Below are positions 8,000 through 16,573 of a stretch of 43,712 nt of DNA, in pieces (the stretch's first letter is position 1; each line of letters opens with the position of its first letter). Below the pieces are notes generated by a model that worked only from the letters and a program-made list of their open reading frames with translations, did not search any database and was not told the DNA's origin. The DNA comes from Actinomycetes bacterium (GTDB lineage Bacteria > Actinomycetota > Acidimicrobiia > Acidimicrobiales > UBA8190). Position numbers and translations under genes: made by a program. The stretch is from the NCBI GenBank assembly GCA_021819525.1, contig JAKAQW010000009.1, positions 1 to 43,712 of the forward strand, written 5' to 3'.

Positions 8000-9313
8000 G
8001 TGAGCGCGGACAACGCGCTGGTCGGGGACGTGCGGGCCGAGGTGCTCGCCGCCCTGTCCGGTCGCGAGCGTGACCTGGCCCTGGCCGGTCGCCCGCCGCT
8101 CGGCACCGCGGACGAGCAGGCGCTCGGGCGCCAGCTGATCGCCGAGGCGTTGGAACGCCGGGCCACCCAGGCGTTGCGGGAGCGCACGGCGGTCATGGCG
8201 GCACCGGAGGAGGACGAGCTGTCCCGGGCGGTCTTCGACGCCCTGTTCCGCCTCAACCGCCTCCAGCGGCTGTTGGACGACCCGGGGATCGAGAACATCA
8301 ACGCGAATGGCTGCGACCAGGTGTGGGTCCGCTACGCGGACGGGCGGAGCGAGCAGGTGGCACCCATTGCAGGCTCGGACGAGGAGTTGGAGGAGATGCT
8401 GCGCACCGCCGCGGCTCGCACCGGGATCGGCGAGCGCCGTTTCGACCGCGGCTCGCCTCGTCTGTCCCTGCAACTGCCGGACGGGTCGCGGCTGTTCGCG
8501 CTGATGGCGGTGGCGGCCCGGCCGTGCCTGTCGATCCGCCGCCACCGCTACCTGCGCATCACCCCCGACGAGCTGATCGCCATGGGCACCCTCGACCTGG
8601 CGTTGCGCGAGTTCGTGCGCTCGGTGATGCTGGCGAAGAAGTCGTGCATCATCTGCGGGGGCACCGGGGCGGGCAAGACCACGCTGCTCCGGGCCATGGC
8701 GGCCGACATCGCGCCGTCCGAGCGGCTCGTCACCATCGAGGACTCCCTCGAGCTGGGCTTGGACCGCTTCGGTGACCTGCACCCCGACGTGGTCGCCCTC
8801 GAAGCCCGTGAACCCAACCTGGAAGGCGAGGGCGGGGTCAGCCTGGCCGAGCTGGTCCGCTGGGCGCTGCGCATGAGCCCCGATCGGGTGATCGTCGGCG
8901 AAGCCCGCGGCGAGGAGGTCCTTGCCCTGTTGAACGCCATGTCCCAGGGCACCGACGGGTCGATGGCCACGCTGCACGCGTCGTCGTCGAAGGGGGCGTT
9001 CTCCAAGCTGGCGACCTACGCCGTGCAGGCCCCCGAACGCCTGCCGCTGGAAGCGACCAACCTGCTGGTGGCCAACGCGGTGCATTTCGTGATCCACCTG
9101 GCCCAGGACGGGGACCGCCGGTTCGTCGCCTCGATCAGGGAGGTGGTCGACGCCGAGGGGCCGATGGTGGTCTCCAACGAGGTCTTCCGGCCCGGAACCG
9201 ACGGTCGGGCCGTCCCCGGGGTCCCGCTGCGCAACGAGACCCTCGACCAGTTGGTGGCGGTCGGCTTCGACCCGGGACTGTTGGAACGGCCGCAAGGGTG
9301 GTGGGAGCAGTGA
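8000..9313 (+). CDS. cpaF: Tad pilus assembly/secretion ATPase CpaF (TadA)
   Basis: 437 residues, normal for the family. The all-alpha N-terminal domain is followed by the type II/IV secretion ATPase core: IENINANGCDQVWV, then Walker A CGGTGAGKTT (about 219-228), Asp box region IEDSLELGL, Walker B RVIVGEARGEE (about 297-307) and a His box (SMATLHASSSKGAF). It hydrolyses ATP at the inner face of the membrane to power pilin polymerisation by TadB/TadC. GTG 8000 has GGGGAGG upstream; a 10-codon frame starting at GTG 7971 precedes it. The gene overlaps the tadB-like gene by 4 nt. Confidence 0.95.
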   Translation: MSADNALVGDVRAEVLAALSGRERDLALAGRPPLGTADEQALGRQLIAEALERRATQALRERTAVMAAPEEDELSRAVFDALFRLNRLQRLLDDPGIENINANGCDQVWVRYADGRSEQVAPIAGSDEELEEMLRTAAARTGIGERRFDRGSPRLSLQLPDGSRLFALMAVAARPCLSIRRHRYLRITPDELIAMGTLDLALREFVRSVMLAKKSCIICGGTGAGKTTLLRAMAADIAPSERLVTIEDSLELGLDRFGDLHPDVVALEAREPNLEGEGGVSLAELVRWALRMSPDRVIVGEARGEEVLALLNAMSQGTDGSMATLHASSSKGAFSKLATYAVQAPERLPLEATNLLVANAVHFVIHLAQDGDRRFVASIREVVDAEGPMVVSNEVFRPGTDGRAVPGVPLRNETLDQLVAVGFDPGLLERPQGWWEQ

Positions 9314-10185
9314 CCGCCCTCGCCGCCCTCTGCGGGGCCGGGGTCGGGCTCGGCCTGGTCATCATCTGGGCGGGTCTACGCGGCGTCGACGTGGCGCGCC
9401 CCACCCGAGCCTCGACCCGGCCGACGGTGGAGCGGGCCAACCTGCGGGTCGGCCTGGCCGCCGGTGCCGCGGTGATCGTGGGCGCGTCCACCGGTTGGCC
9501 TGTCGGCGCCGTGTTGGCCGCCCTGGCCGGCTGGGGCGCCCCGGGACTGCTCGTCGGCACCAAGGGCGCACAGGCGGCAGTGGGGCGGATCGAGGCGATC
9601 GCGGGCTGGGCGGAGATGCTGCGCGACACCATGGCCGGCGCGGCAGGCCTGGAGCAGGCCATCGTCGCCACCGCCCCGGTCGCCCCGCGGCCCATCCGGG
9701 CCGAGGTCGCCACCCTGGCGCTCCGCCTGGAAGGCGAACGCCTGGCGCCGTCGCTTCGGGCCTTCGCCGACGAGGTGGCCGACCCGACCTGCGACCTGGT
9801 CGTCGCCGCGCTGATCCTGGCGGCCGAGCACCAGGCACAGCGCCTCGGCGAGCTGCTCGGCTCGCTCGCCCAGGCCGCCCGGGACCAGGCCACCATGCGC
9901 CTGCGGGTCGAGGCCGGCCGGGCCCGGACCAGAACGTCGGTCAAGGTCATCGTCGGGGCCACCGGGGGCCTCGTCCTCGGCCTGGCCATCCTCAACCGCG
10001 GCTACCTCGCCCCCTACGACTCAGCCGTCGGCCAGCTCGTCCTCTTGCTCGTCGGCGCGGTGTTCACGGTGTCGTTCCTGTGGCTGGCCAAGATGACCCG
10101 GCCGTCTGTCACCGAACGGTTCTTGACCAAGGAAACAAGGCCCCAGTTCGCGATTGCCGAGCGAACCTCGGAGATCCCGACGTGA
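9310..10185 (+). CDS. tadB: TadB-like type II secretion F domain protein
   Basis: About 291 residues. Two hydrophobic helices lie at the N-terminus, a central cytoplasmic helical bundle is typical of T2SF (WAEMLRDTMAGAAGLEQAI; LSL-free LGELLGSLAQAARDQATMR), and a pair of helices lies near the C-terminus. This is the polytopic inner-membrane platform that couples CpaF ATP hydrolysis to pilin extraction. GTG 9310 gives a 4-nt GTGA overlap with cpaF; GTG 9298 is an alternative. Its stop overlaps the tadC-like start in the same way. Confidence 0.85.
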   Translation: MTALAALCGAGVGLGLVIIWAGLRGVDVARPTRASTRPTVERANLRVGLAAGAAVIVGASTGWPVGAVLAALAGWGAPGLLVGTKGAQAAVGRIEAIAGWAEMLRDTMAGAAGLEQAIVATAPVAPRPIRAEVATLALRLEGERLAPSLRAFADEVADPTCDLVVAALILAAEHQAQRLGELLGSLAQAARDQATMRLRVEAGRARTRTSVKVIVGATGGLVLGLAILNRGYLAPYDSAVGQLVLLLVGAVFTVSFLWLAKMTRPSVTERFLTKETRPQFAIAERTSEIPT

Positions 10186-11087
10186 TCCTCGCCCTTGTCT
10201 GCGGCGCCGGGGTCGGCGGCGGCCTGTTCCTCGTCGCCCGCGGCCTCTACCCGCCGCGCCCCTCCCTCGCCCACGCCCTCGCCCAGCTCCGCCGCCTACC
10301 CGACCCCACCACCGTCCTCATCCCCGAGGCAGAAGGCGGGTACGCCGCCGGGCTGGGCCGGCCCGCGGCCCGTGCCCTCACCCGCTCCGGGGCAGGCTGG
10401 CTCGTCCCAGCCACCGTCCGCCGCGACCTCGCGGTGCTCGGCCGCAGCTCCGAGCGCCACCTGGCCGAGAAGGTCACCCTCGCTCTGGTCGGCCTGGTCT
10501 TCGTCCCCGCCGTCGCCGCGCTGCTCCTCTTGGGCGGCGCCCACCTCCCGCTCGTGGTGCCGCTGTGGGCGTCCCTGATCTTCATGGTGGCCGGGTTCGT
10601 GCTGCCCGATCTCGGCATCCACGCCGACGCCGGGCGGCGGCGCCGGGACTTCCGCCACGCACTGAGCTCCTTCCTCGACCTGGTGGTGGTCGCCCTCGCG
10701 GGCGGCGGCGGCGTGGAGACCGCCCTCTCCGACGCGGCGAGCGTCGGGTCGGGCTGGGCGTTCGCCTACCTGCGTCGAGCCCTCGACCAAGCCCGCCTCG
10801 CCCGCCAGGCCCCCTGGGCCGCGCTCGGCCGGTTAGGCCAAGAGCTGGGGGTGGGCGAGCTGTCCGAGCTGGCCGCCTCGGTCGCCCTGGCCGGCACCGA
10901 GGGTGCCAAGGTCCGAGCCAGCCTGGCGGTCAAGGCGTCGTCGTTGCGCACCCACGAGCTGGCGGAGGCCGAGACCGCCGACCAAGCCGCCACCGAACGC
11001 ATGAGCCTGCCCGTGGTCCTGCTCTTCGCCGGGTTCCTCCTCTTCTTGGGGTACCCGGCCGTCGAAAAAGTCCTCACCGGGCTCTGA
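10182..11087 (+). CDS. tadC: TadC-like type II secretion F domain protein
   Basis: 301 residues, second half of the Tad membrane platform. Membrane helices occur at both ends (ALVCGAGVGGGLFLVARGL; the LVGLVFVPAVAALLLLGG and SLIFMVAGFVLPDLG pair; VVLLFAGFLLFLGYP). The T2SF bundle includes RRDFRHALSSFLDLVVVALA and GGGVETALSDAA. GTG 10182 overlaps the tadB stop. It presumably forms a heteromer with TadB. After its stop, 88 bp with no gene precede the small pilin-like gene. Confidence 0.85.
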   Translation: MILALVCGAGVGGGLFLVARGLYPPRPSLAHALAQLRRLPDPTTVLIPEAEGGYAAGLGRPAARALTRSGAGWLVPATVRRDLAVLGRSSERHLAEKVTLALVGLVFVPAVAALLLLGGAHLPLVVPLWASLIFMVAGFVLPDLGIHADAGRRRRDFRHALSSFLDLVVVALAGGGGVETALSDAASVGSGWAFAYLRRALDQARLARQAPWAALGRLGQELGVGELSELAASVALAGTEGAKVRASLAVKASSLRTHELAEAETADQAATERMSLPVVLLFAGFLLFLGYPAVEKVLTGL

Positions 11088-11175
11088 AAGGTGCTCCCGT
11101 TCGTGAACCCCGACATCGCATTCACCACAACAGCCACCACAACAGAAAGGAACACCACGAAATGACAGGACCGCC

Positions 11176-11379
11176 GTGCTCCCCGAACTGACCATCCTGC
11201 GCCACCTCCTCACCCTGCTCCATGACCGATGGCAATCCCTGCGGGCCGACCCCGAGGCCGGCTACTCCACCGAAGCCGTCATCGTCACCGCCCTCCTCGC
11301 CGCGCTGGCGCTGACCGCGGTGGGGATCATCGTGGCGAAGGTGGTCTCCGCGGCGGGCAACATCTCGACTGGACCCTGA
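11176..11379 (+). CDS. small pilin-like membrane protein (Flp-type candidate)
   Basis: 67 residues. A charged leader is followed by GYSTEAVIVTALLAALALTA and a continuing hydrophobic helix, the layout of Flp/Tad pilins (Gly, a few residues, Glu, then the helix). The Glu is at +4 from the Gly instead of the canonical +5, so processing by the A24 peptidase encoded downstream is plausible but not certain. Start GTG 11176. A ribosome-binding site (GAAAGGAA) sits further upstream, before a 9-codon frame at 11162, so start choice is unsure. Size and position between TadC and the TadE-like proteins support the major-pilin role. Confidence 0.6.
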   Translation: MLPELTILRHLLTLLHDRWQSLRADPEAGYSTEAVIVTALLAALALTAVGIIVAKVVSAAGNISTGP

Positions 11380-11391
11380 CGAGCAGTCTCC

Positions 11392-11844
11392 ATGATGATG
11401 ATGATGACCAGCTGCCATTCCCCGGAGATCGCACCGTCGGAGCGGCGTCGCCGGCTCGGTGCCCTGCGACGGGACGAGCGCGGCGCGGTGGCGGCCGAGC
11501 TGGTCATCGCGACCCCGTTGTTGCTGCTGTTGATCATGGGGGTGATCCAGTTCGCCCTGTGGCAGCACGCCGAGCACATCGCCTCCGCCGTCGCCCAACA
11601 AGGGGTTGCCGTCGGCCGCCTCCAAGGCGAGACCGCCATGGCTGGCCAGAGCGAAGCGCAAAGTGTGCTCGATCAGCTGGGTTCGACCGTGCTGGTCGGC
11701 TCGAACATCACCGCGACGCGCACCAACGTCACGACCACCGTCACGGTGACCGGCCACGCCGAGAGCATCGTCGGGCTGTTCTCCTTGCCGGTCAAGGCGG
11801 TCGCTACCGGGCCGACCGAGCCGGCCGTGGGCACCATCCCATGA
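11392..11844 (+). CDS. TadE-like pseudopilin
   Basis: Up to 150 residues. The conserved N-terminal signature RRDERGAVAAELVIATPLLL, with a following hydrophobic helix, is the TadE/TadG pattern. The rest is a beta-rich extracellular domain (TATRTNVTTTVTVTGHAESI). It probably forms a minor component at the pilus base or tip. The gene begins with five consecutive ATG codons (11392-11406), so the exact start is undefined. It overlaps the next gene at ATGA. Confidence 0.8.
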   Translation: MMMMMTSCHSPEIAPSERRRRLGALRRDERGAVAAELVIATPLLLLLIMGVIQFALWQHAEHIASAVAQQGVAVGRLQGETAMAGQSEAQSVLDQLGSTVLVGSNITATRTNVTTTVTVTGHAESIVGLFSLPVKAVATGPTEPAVGTIP

Positions 11845-12284
11845 CCGCCGTCCGCTGCGGATGGCGTGGAGAGTTGCGGCGCGACGAGTCCGGCAGCGTC
11901 GCCGCCGAGCTGGTCCTGCTCACCCCGCTGTTGATCCTCATGCTGCTCTTCGTCGTCGCCCTCGGCCGCCTCTCCGGCGCCCGTCTCGAGGTCGACGGGG
12001 CCGCCGCCCAAGCCGCCCGGGCCGCGTCGATCGCCCGCGACCCTGCCACCGCCACGGCCATGGCCACCCAGACCGCTACGGCTGCGCTCGGGTCGGATCA
12101 CGTCACCTGCGGTCAACTGACCGTCAGCACCGACACCGCCCAGTTCGCCCCCGGCGGCTCGGTGGCGGTCACCGTCACCTGCCACGTCGCCCTCTCCGAC
12201 CTCACCGGGCTGCGACTCCCCGCATCCGAGTCGGTCACGTCGCGGGCCACCGCGGTCATCGACACGTTTCGGACCTCCCAATGA
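11841..12284 (+). CDS. second TadE-like pseudopilin
   Basis: 147 residues. The signature RRDESGSVAAELVLLTPLLI is followed by a membrane helix and a small beta-rich domain with two Cys (VTCGQLTVS; VTVTCHVAL) that may be disulfide-bonded. It is a paralogue of the preceding gene. ATG 11841 overlaps the previous stop, and its own stop overlaps the TadG-like start. Confidence 0.8.
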   Translation: MTAVRCGWRGELRRDESGSVAAELVLLTPLLILMLLFVVALGRLSGARLEVDGAAAQAARAASIARDPATATAMATQTATAALGSDHVTCGQLTVSTDTAQFAPGGSVAVTVTCHVALSDLTGLRLPASESVTSRATAVIDTFRTSQ

Positions 12285-12715
12285 CCGCCACCCTCGGTCG
12301 GCTGCGCGCCAGGCTCGGCGACCCTGAGTCGGGGATGGTCACCGCCTTCGTGGTCATCTTCACCGCCGCCCTCCTGCTCATGGCCGGGCTCGTCCTCGAC
12401 GGCGGGCTCGCCCTGGCCGCCAAGGTCCAAGCCATCGACGACGCCCAAGCCGCCGCCCGGGCCGGCGCCCAGGCCATCGACATCCCCACCTACCGGGCCA
12501 GCGGCCAGATCACTCTCGACCCCGCCCAGGCCATCGCCGATGCCCAGCACTACCTCGCCGCCGCCGGGCAGGTCGGCACCGTCTCGGTGAACGGCGAGCA
12601 GGTGACGGTGACGGTCACCATCACCCAGGCCACCCAGATCCTCTCGCTGGCTGGCATCGACCACCTCACCGAGACCGGCACCGGGAGCGCCACCGCCGAA
12701 CAAGGCAATGGATAG
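12281..12715 (+). CDS. TadG-like pilus protein (Tad N-terminal domain)
   Basis: 144 residues. DPESGMVTAFVVIFTAALLL and GLVLDGGLALAAKVQAIDDA match the TadG/Tad N-terminal region (membrane helix, then a D-G-G-x-A-L box and the AxDAAxxAARAGA-like helix). The long von Willebrand domain of classical TadG is absent, so this is the short actinobacterial form. It starts within the stop of the previous gene and ends 3 nt before the LysM-SARP gene. Confidence 0.75.
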   Translation: MTATLGRLRARLGDPESGMVTAFVVIFTAALLLMAGLVLDGGLALAAKVQAIDDAQAAARAGAQAIDIPTYRASGQITLDPAQAIADAQHYLAAAGQVGTVSVNGEQVTVTVTITQATQILSLAGIDHLTETGTGSATAEQGNG

Positions 12716-12718
12716 AAC

Positions 12719-15487
12719 ATGAGTAGAGGACTCCTGTTCCGGGTCGGACGGGTGGTGAGAGGTCTCGGTGCGCTCGTGCTCCTCGCCGCCCTCGTCGTCG
12801 GCGTCCCTTGGGCGCTGTGGCACTTTGTCGGCTGGCCCCTCCCACACCACATCCCCTCCGCCAGCCAGGTCGGCCGCGCCCTCAACCGCCAGGGCATCCC
12901 CGACCAGGCCCTCATCGACGCCCTCGCCGTGGTGGTCTGGTTCACCTGGGTAGTGCTGGTGGCCTCGATTGCCGTCGAGGGTCCCGCCGCCCTCTCGGGG
13001 CGCCACGCCCCGCGGCTGCCGGTCGCCGGCATCTTCCAGCCGGTCACGGGCCACCTTGTCGCCGCCATCGTCGTCGCCTGCCTGACCCTGGCGCCGAGAC
13101 CCAGCCACGAGACGGCCACGCCGGGCTCGGGGGTCGCTGCCGCCACATTGCGTCGACCGGTCGCCGCGCTGGTCGTGCGGGACACGGTCCTTGCAGGCGT
13201 CACCCGACCGGCTCCCGTCGCAGCCAGCCCGGTCACACCGGCTGGGCCAGTGGCGGCGAACGGAACGTCCCCGGCCGTGGCCGCGCCGGACAACCCGTCC
13301 GACTCGCCGACGACGAGTACCTATGTCGTCCAGCGGGGCGACACCCTGTGGGGCATCGCCGAGCGCCAGCTCGGCGACCCGCTGCGCTGGTCGGAGATCT
13401 ACCAGCTCAACGAGGGCCGGCCCCAACCGGGCGGCGTCACCTTGACCGACCCGCATTGGATCGATCCCGGCTGGACCCTCCTGTTACCCGCCTCCCCGGC
13501 GCCGCTACCCACAAGCGCCGGCCCGACCAATCCTCCCGCCGACGCGCCGGCGACGACGGCTCCAGCGAACACGGCGCCGTCCGCGGCGACCCCGACCACG
13601 CCCGTCCACTCGCCGGCCTCGCCGGCCACCGACCCAACCGTGGCGCAGCGTACGGGAGCGACGGGTGGCCCGGTGCGACTGCCGTCGGGCTCGGTGGTGG
13701 CCGGCTCGTTCGCCGCCGGCGCCGCCGCCACCATCGCCATCGGGAGACTGCGGCGCCGCCACGCCTACCGCTACCGGCCACCCGAGCCCGGCCGCATTCT
13801 CGCCTCCGAGCCGGCCCGTCCCACCATCCACCACCTGCGCCAAGCGGTCACGGGGGATGTGCCGGTCGACGGGTCGGGCCCGGTCCCGGCCAGGCCGGTA
13901 GGCGAGGAGGAACGAATCGCCGACCCGGGCCGCCTCGACGTAGCGTCGCGGGGCGACGAGATCGTGACCGTCGAGCTCACCGACCTCTCCGGCGTCGCCC
14001 TCGACGGACCGGGAGCCGACGACGTCGCCCGTGCGCTGCTGACCGCGCTCTTGGTCCGGGCCGAGCCGGGCGCGGCCGAGGTGCTCCTCACCGACGACCT
14101 CGCCGGGCGACTGCTGCCCGGCCTGGCTCCGAACCGCGCCATCCGTCGGGTGGTGACCACCGACCAGGCCGCTCGGGCCGTCGAGTCCGAGCGCGTCGCC
14201 CGCAGCCGGCGCTTCGAGGCCGCCGGGGCAGCCGACGCCACCCAGTTCCGGGCCGAGAACCCCGAGAACCCGCTGCCGTTGCTGCTCGTGCTCCTCGACG
14301 CGCTGCCCGCCGAGTCACTCGGCAGGTGGGCCGCACTCGTCGCCGATGCCCCCCGCCTGGCCATCGCCGTGATCTTCCTCGCTCCGTCGCCGATCGCCAC
14401 CGGACAGCTCCGTATCGACGCCGGCCGTCGCGTGCTCGACGCCGCACCGGCGGACCGCCTCGGAGCGCTGCTCGGCGCGCAGTTGTTCGGGCTGCGCGCC
14501 GACGAAGCGACCGAGGTGCTCGCCGCCGTCACCGAGGCGGCCGGCGAGGGCGACTTGGACGAAGACCCCTTCGCTGTCAACGCCACCGTCATCCCCTTGC
14601 GAGCTGACGGCCCGTCCACCGACGACCCGCCGACTGATAACCCCAGCGAACCGTGGCCCGAGTCGTCACCGTCTCTCTCAGCGAACGGAAGTGGTGACCG
14701 GCAGGTGGAGCGCCCGATCGCCGTGCGGATGTTCGGCCACTTCGAGGTGGCGGTGCACGGCGAGGCGGTGGTGACCGGGCTGCGCAGCCGGGCCCGGGAC
14801 GTCTTCGCCTGGTGCCTGCTGCGCCCAGAGGGTGCGACGAGCGACGAGGCCGTCGACGCGCTGTGGCCCGACACCGCGCCCGGAAGGGTCCACGGCCAGT
14901 TCTGGCGATCCTTCAGCGACCTGCGGGCCCGGCTCCGAGAAGCCGGTGGCGGCGACCTCGAGGTGCTCGCCAAGGCTGGCGAGCACTACCGGCCGTGTGG
15001 CACCGAGATCGCCTGCGACCTGTGGGAGTTCCAGGCCGCCCTCGGTGAGGCCGCCCGGGCCGACGATCCCGAGGTCGCCCGGGCCGCGCTGCGCCTGGCG
15101 GTCGAGGTCTACCGGGGCGACCTCTTGGCCGGGATGGACCGGCCGTGGGTCGAACCGGTCCGCCAGGACCTGCACCGCCGGGCCCTCGACGCCCACCTGC
15201 GCCTGGCCGAGCTCGAAGAGCAGACCGGGCGCCCCGACGCCGCGGTCGAGGTCCTCGAACACGCCATCGAGCGGGACCGCTATGCCGAGGAGCCCTACCG
15301 GCGTCTCATGGTCCTCCACGCTGGCCACGGCCGTCCCGGCTCCGTGACCGACGTCTGGCGCCTACTTCAGGGTCGCCTCGCCGAGCTCGACCTCGACGTC
15401 GAGACCGCCACCGCCGACCTCTACCACCAACTCACCGCCGACCAGGAGCCCCGACCGGGGCCCGACCGCGTCCGAATGCCGCGATGA
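12719..15487 (+). CDS. membrane LysM protein fused to a SARP/BTAD regulator
   Basis: 922 residues. Order: two N-terminal membrane helices (LVLLAALVVGVPWALW; ALAVVVWFTWVVLVA); a third hydrophobic stretch; a LysM domain at about 201-255 (TYVVQRGDTLWGIAERQLGD); a Pro/Thr/Ala linker; another helix (SVVAGSFAAGAAATIAIG) followed by RLRRRH; a cytoplasmic middle domain; and, from about 660, an OmpR-like winged helix (VRMFGHFEVAVHGEAVVTGL; SDEAVDALWPD) plus the BTAD tetratricopeptide-like domain. SARP proteins activate transcription; LysM binds peptidoglycan. The arrangement suggests wall sensing tied to regulation of the pilus operon. Its stop overlaps the prepilin peptidase start. Confidence 0.85.
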   Translation: MSRGLLFRVGRVVRGLGALVLLAALVVGVPWALWHFVGWPLPHHIPSASQVGRALNRQGIPDQALIDALAVVVWFTWVVLVASIAVEGPAALSGRHAPRLPVAGIFQPVTGHLVAAIVVACLTLAPRPSHETATPGSGVAAATLRRPVAALVVRDTVLAGVTRPAPVAASPVTPAGPVAANGTSPAVAAPDNPSDSPTTSTYVVQRGDTLWGIAERQLGDPLRWSEIYQLNEGRPQPGGVTLTDPHWIDPGWTLLLPASPAPLPTSAGPTNPPADAPATTAPANTAPSAATPTTPVHSPASPATDPTVAQRTGATGGPVRLPSGSVVAGSFAAGAAATIAIGRLRRRHAYRYRPPEPGRILASEPARPTIHHLRQAVTGDVPVDGSGPVPARPVGEEERIADPGRLDVASRGDEIVTVELTDLSGVALDGPGADDVARALLTALLVRAEPGAAEVLLTDDLAGRLLPGLAPNRAIRRVVTTDQAARAVESERVARSRRFEAAGAADATQFRAENPENPLPLLLVLLDALPAESLGRWAALVADAPRLAIAVIFLAPSPIATGQLRIDAGRRVLDAAPADRLGALLGAQLFGLRADEATEVLAAVTEAAGEGDLDEDPFAVNATVIPLRADGPSTDDPPTDNPSEPWPESSPSLSANGSGDRQVERPIAVRMFGHFEVAVHGEAVVTGLRSRARDVFAWCLLRPEGATSDEAVDALWPDTAPGRVHGQFWRSFSDLRARLREAGGGDLEVLAKAGEHYRPCGTEIACDLWEFQAALGEAARADDPEVARAALRLAVEVYRGDLLAGMDRPWVEPVRQDLHRRALDAHLRLAELEEQTGRPDAAVEVLEHAIERDRYAEEPYRRLMVLHAGHGRPGSVTDVWRLLQGRLAELDLDVETATADLYHQLTADQEPRPGPDRVRMPR

Positions 15488-16053
15488 TCAGCGACTCCCT
15501 CGCCCCAGCCCGGACCCCGGCCCGTTGGCGAGCGATCACCGCCACCTCGGTCGCCGCGGTCGAAGTGGCGCTCGCCTGGCGGTTCGGGTGGACGGCGCCG
15601 CTCGGCGCCTACTTGTACCTCGGGATGGCGGCGACGGTCGCTGTGGTGATCGATGCCCGCACCCTCACGATGCCCAACGTGTTGCTGCTCCCGTCGTACC
15701 CGATCGGCTTGGCGCTTCTTGGCGCCGCGGCAGCAGCCAATGGCCGGTGGTGGCCGCTCGGGCGCGCGGTCATCGCCATGGCCGCCCTCGCCGCCTTCTA
15801 CCTCGCCCTCGCCCTGGTGGCCGGTGGCCAGCGTATGGGCCTCGCCGATGTCTCGCTCGGCGGCCTCATCGGGCTCCTCCTCGGCTGGGTGGGCTGGTCG
15901 GCGCTGTCGACCGGGGTGATCCTCGGCTGGGTCGCTGCCCTGGTGGCCATCCTCGTGTGGCGGCCACAACACCATGGTCAGCGCGCTGGCGTGATCCCCG
16001 CCGGGCCGTGCCTGTGGCTCGGCGCGCTCGTCGCCGTGCTCGCCACCAAGTAG
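15484..16053 (+). CDS. A24 prepilin peptidase (TadV/CpaA type)
   Basis: 189 residues, mostly membrane helices. The two catalytic aspartates are visible in VVIDARTLTMPNVLL and in the GxGD-type segment QRMGLADVSLGGLIG (here GLAD). This inner-membrane aspartic protease would cleave leader peptides from the pilin and TadE-like proteins of the same operon. ATG 15484 overlaps the previous stop by 4 nt. Last gene of the Tad operon; the next gene is convergent 22 bp away. Confidence 0.85.
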   Translation: MISDSLAPARTPARWRAITATSVAAVEVALAWRFGWTAPLGAYLYLGMAATVAVVIDARTLTMPNVLLLPSYPIGLALLGAAAAANGRWWPLGRAVIAMAALAAFYLALALVAGGQRMGLADVSLGGLIGLLLGWVGWSALSTGVILGWVAALVAILVWRPQHHGQRAGVIPAGPCLWLGALVAVLATK

Positions 16054-16075
16054 CAGCGAGCCGCGAAGGCCAGGG

Positions 16076-16453
16076 TCAGCCGACGGCTTCGCCGACCACG
16101 TCGGCGAGCGCCAGGTTCGCCACCATGCGGGCGAGTCGTCTGGCCGCGGCCGGTCGCAGCACGACCACCCGTACCCCGGCGCCGCCCAGCTGGGCCAGCA
16201 GCGCATGGCGCTCTCGCCGGTCCGGCGACAGCCGGCCGTAGCCGTCGACCACCACCATGTCGAGGTGACCCGGCGCGTCGGCCAGCAGCCTCGACAGCCC
16301 CGGCCGGCCCGCCGCGCCCTGGTCGGCGTAGGTGGCGACATGGCACCATCCGGATTGGCGGCCAATCTGGGCCGCCAATCCGGCGATCTGCCGGTCCAGC
16401 CGGGCCCGTCCGGCCCGTCCCTGCAGCTCGCGGGCGTAGATGGCAACTCGCAC
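16076..16453 (-). CDS. resolvase N-terminal-like protein lacking the catalytic serine
   Basis: About 125 residues matching the serine-recombinase catalytic fold: VRVAIYAREL, RLDRQIAGLAAQIGRQ, VATYADQGAAGRPGLSRLL, MVVVDGYGRLSPDRRE. The position that is Ser in active enzymes (YxRxS) reads YAREL, so strand cleavage is unlikely; the other core positions remain resolvase-like. There is no DNA-binding C-terminal domain. GTG 16453 was chosen for its AGGAAGG site. It may be a regulatory or vestigial protein. A perfect 14-bp inverted repeat lies within the gene. Confidence 0.7.
   Translation of the reverse strand: MRVAIYARELQGRAGRARLDRQIAGLAAQIGRQSGWCHVATYADQGAAGRPGLSRLLADAPGHLDMVVVDGYGRLSPDRRERHALLAQLGGAGVRVVVLRPAAARRLARMVANLALADVVGEAVG
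16350..16383. repeat. perfect 14-bp inverted repeat, 6-nt loop
   Basis: CCGGATTGGCGGCC (16350-16363), loop aatctg, then GGCCGCCAATCCGG (16370-16383). It lies inside the resolvase-like gene, where it encodes part of the AGLAAQIGRQSG segment, so the symmetry is maintained on top of coding sequence. Confidence 0.6.
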
Positions 16454-16573
16454 AGCGCACCTTCCTTGTCGGCTCGGGTCGATGAGACCTCCACGGGGCG
16501 CCGAAAGCAAGGGCTGCCACAGGCGATGAGGCTCCCGGTGGCTGGCTCGGTACGGTCGGTCGCTGTGAGCGTC

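Noticed and set aside
6746-9295. An 849-codon open frame on the minus strand opposite the SAF, CpaE-like and CpaF genes, and similar long antisense frames over other genes
   Set aside because: GC-rich third positions of the sense genes keep antisense frames open. The products are Arg/Pro/Gly-rich and show no family motifs, while the sense frames have clear ones.
11392-11406. ATG repeat considered as an on/off phase-variation tract
   Set aside because: A 3-bp unit cannot shift the reading frame, so it cannot switch the gene off by slippage.
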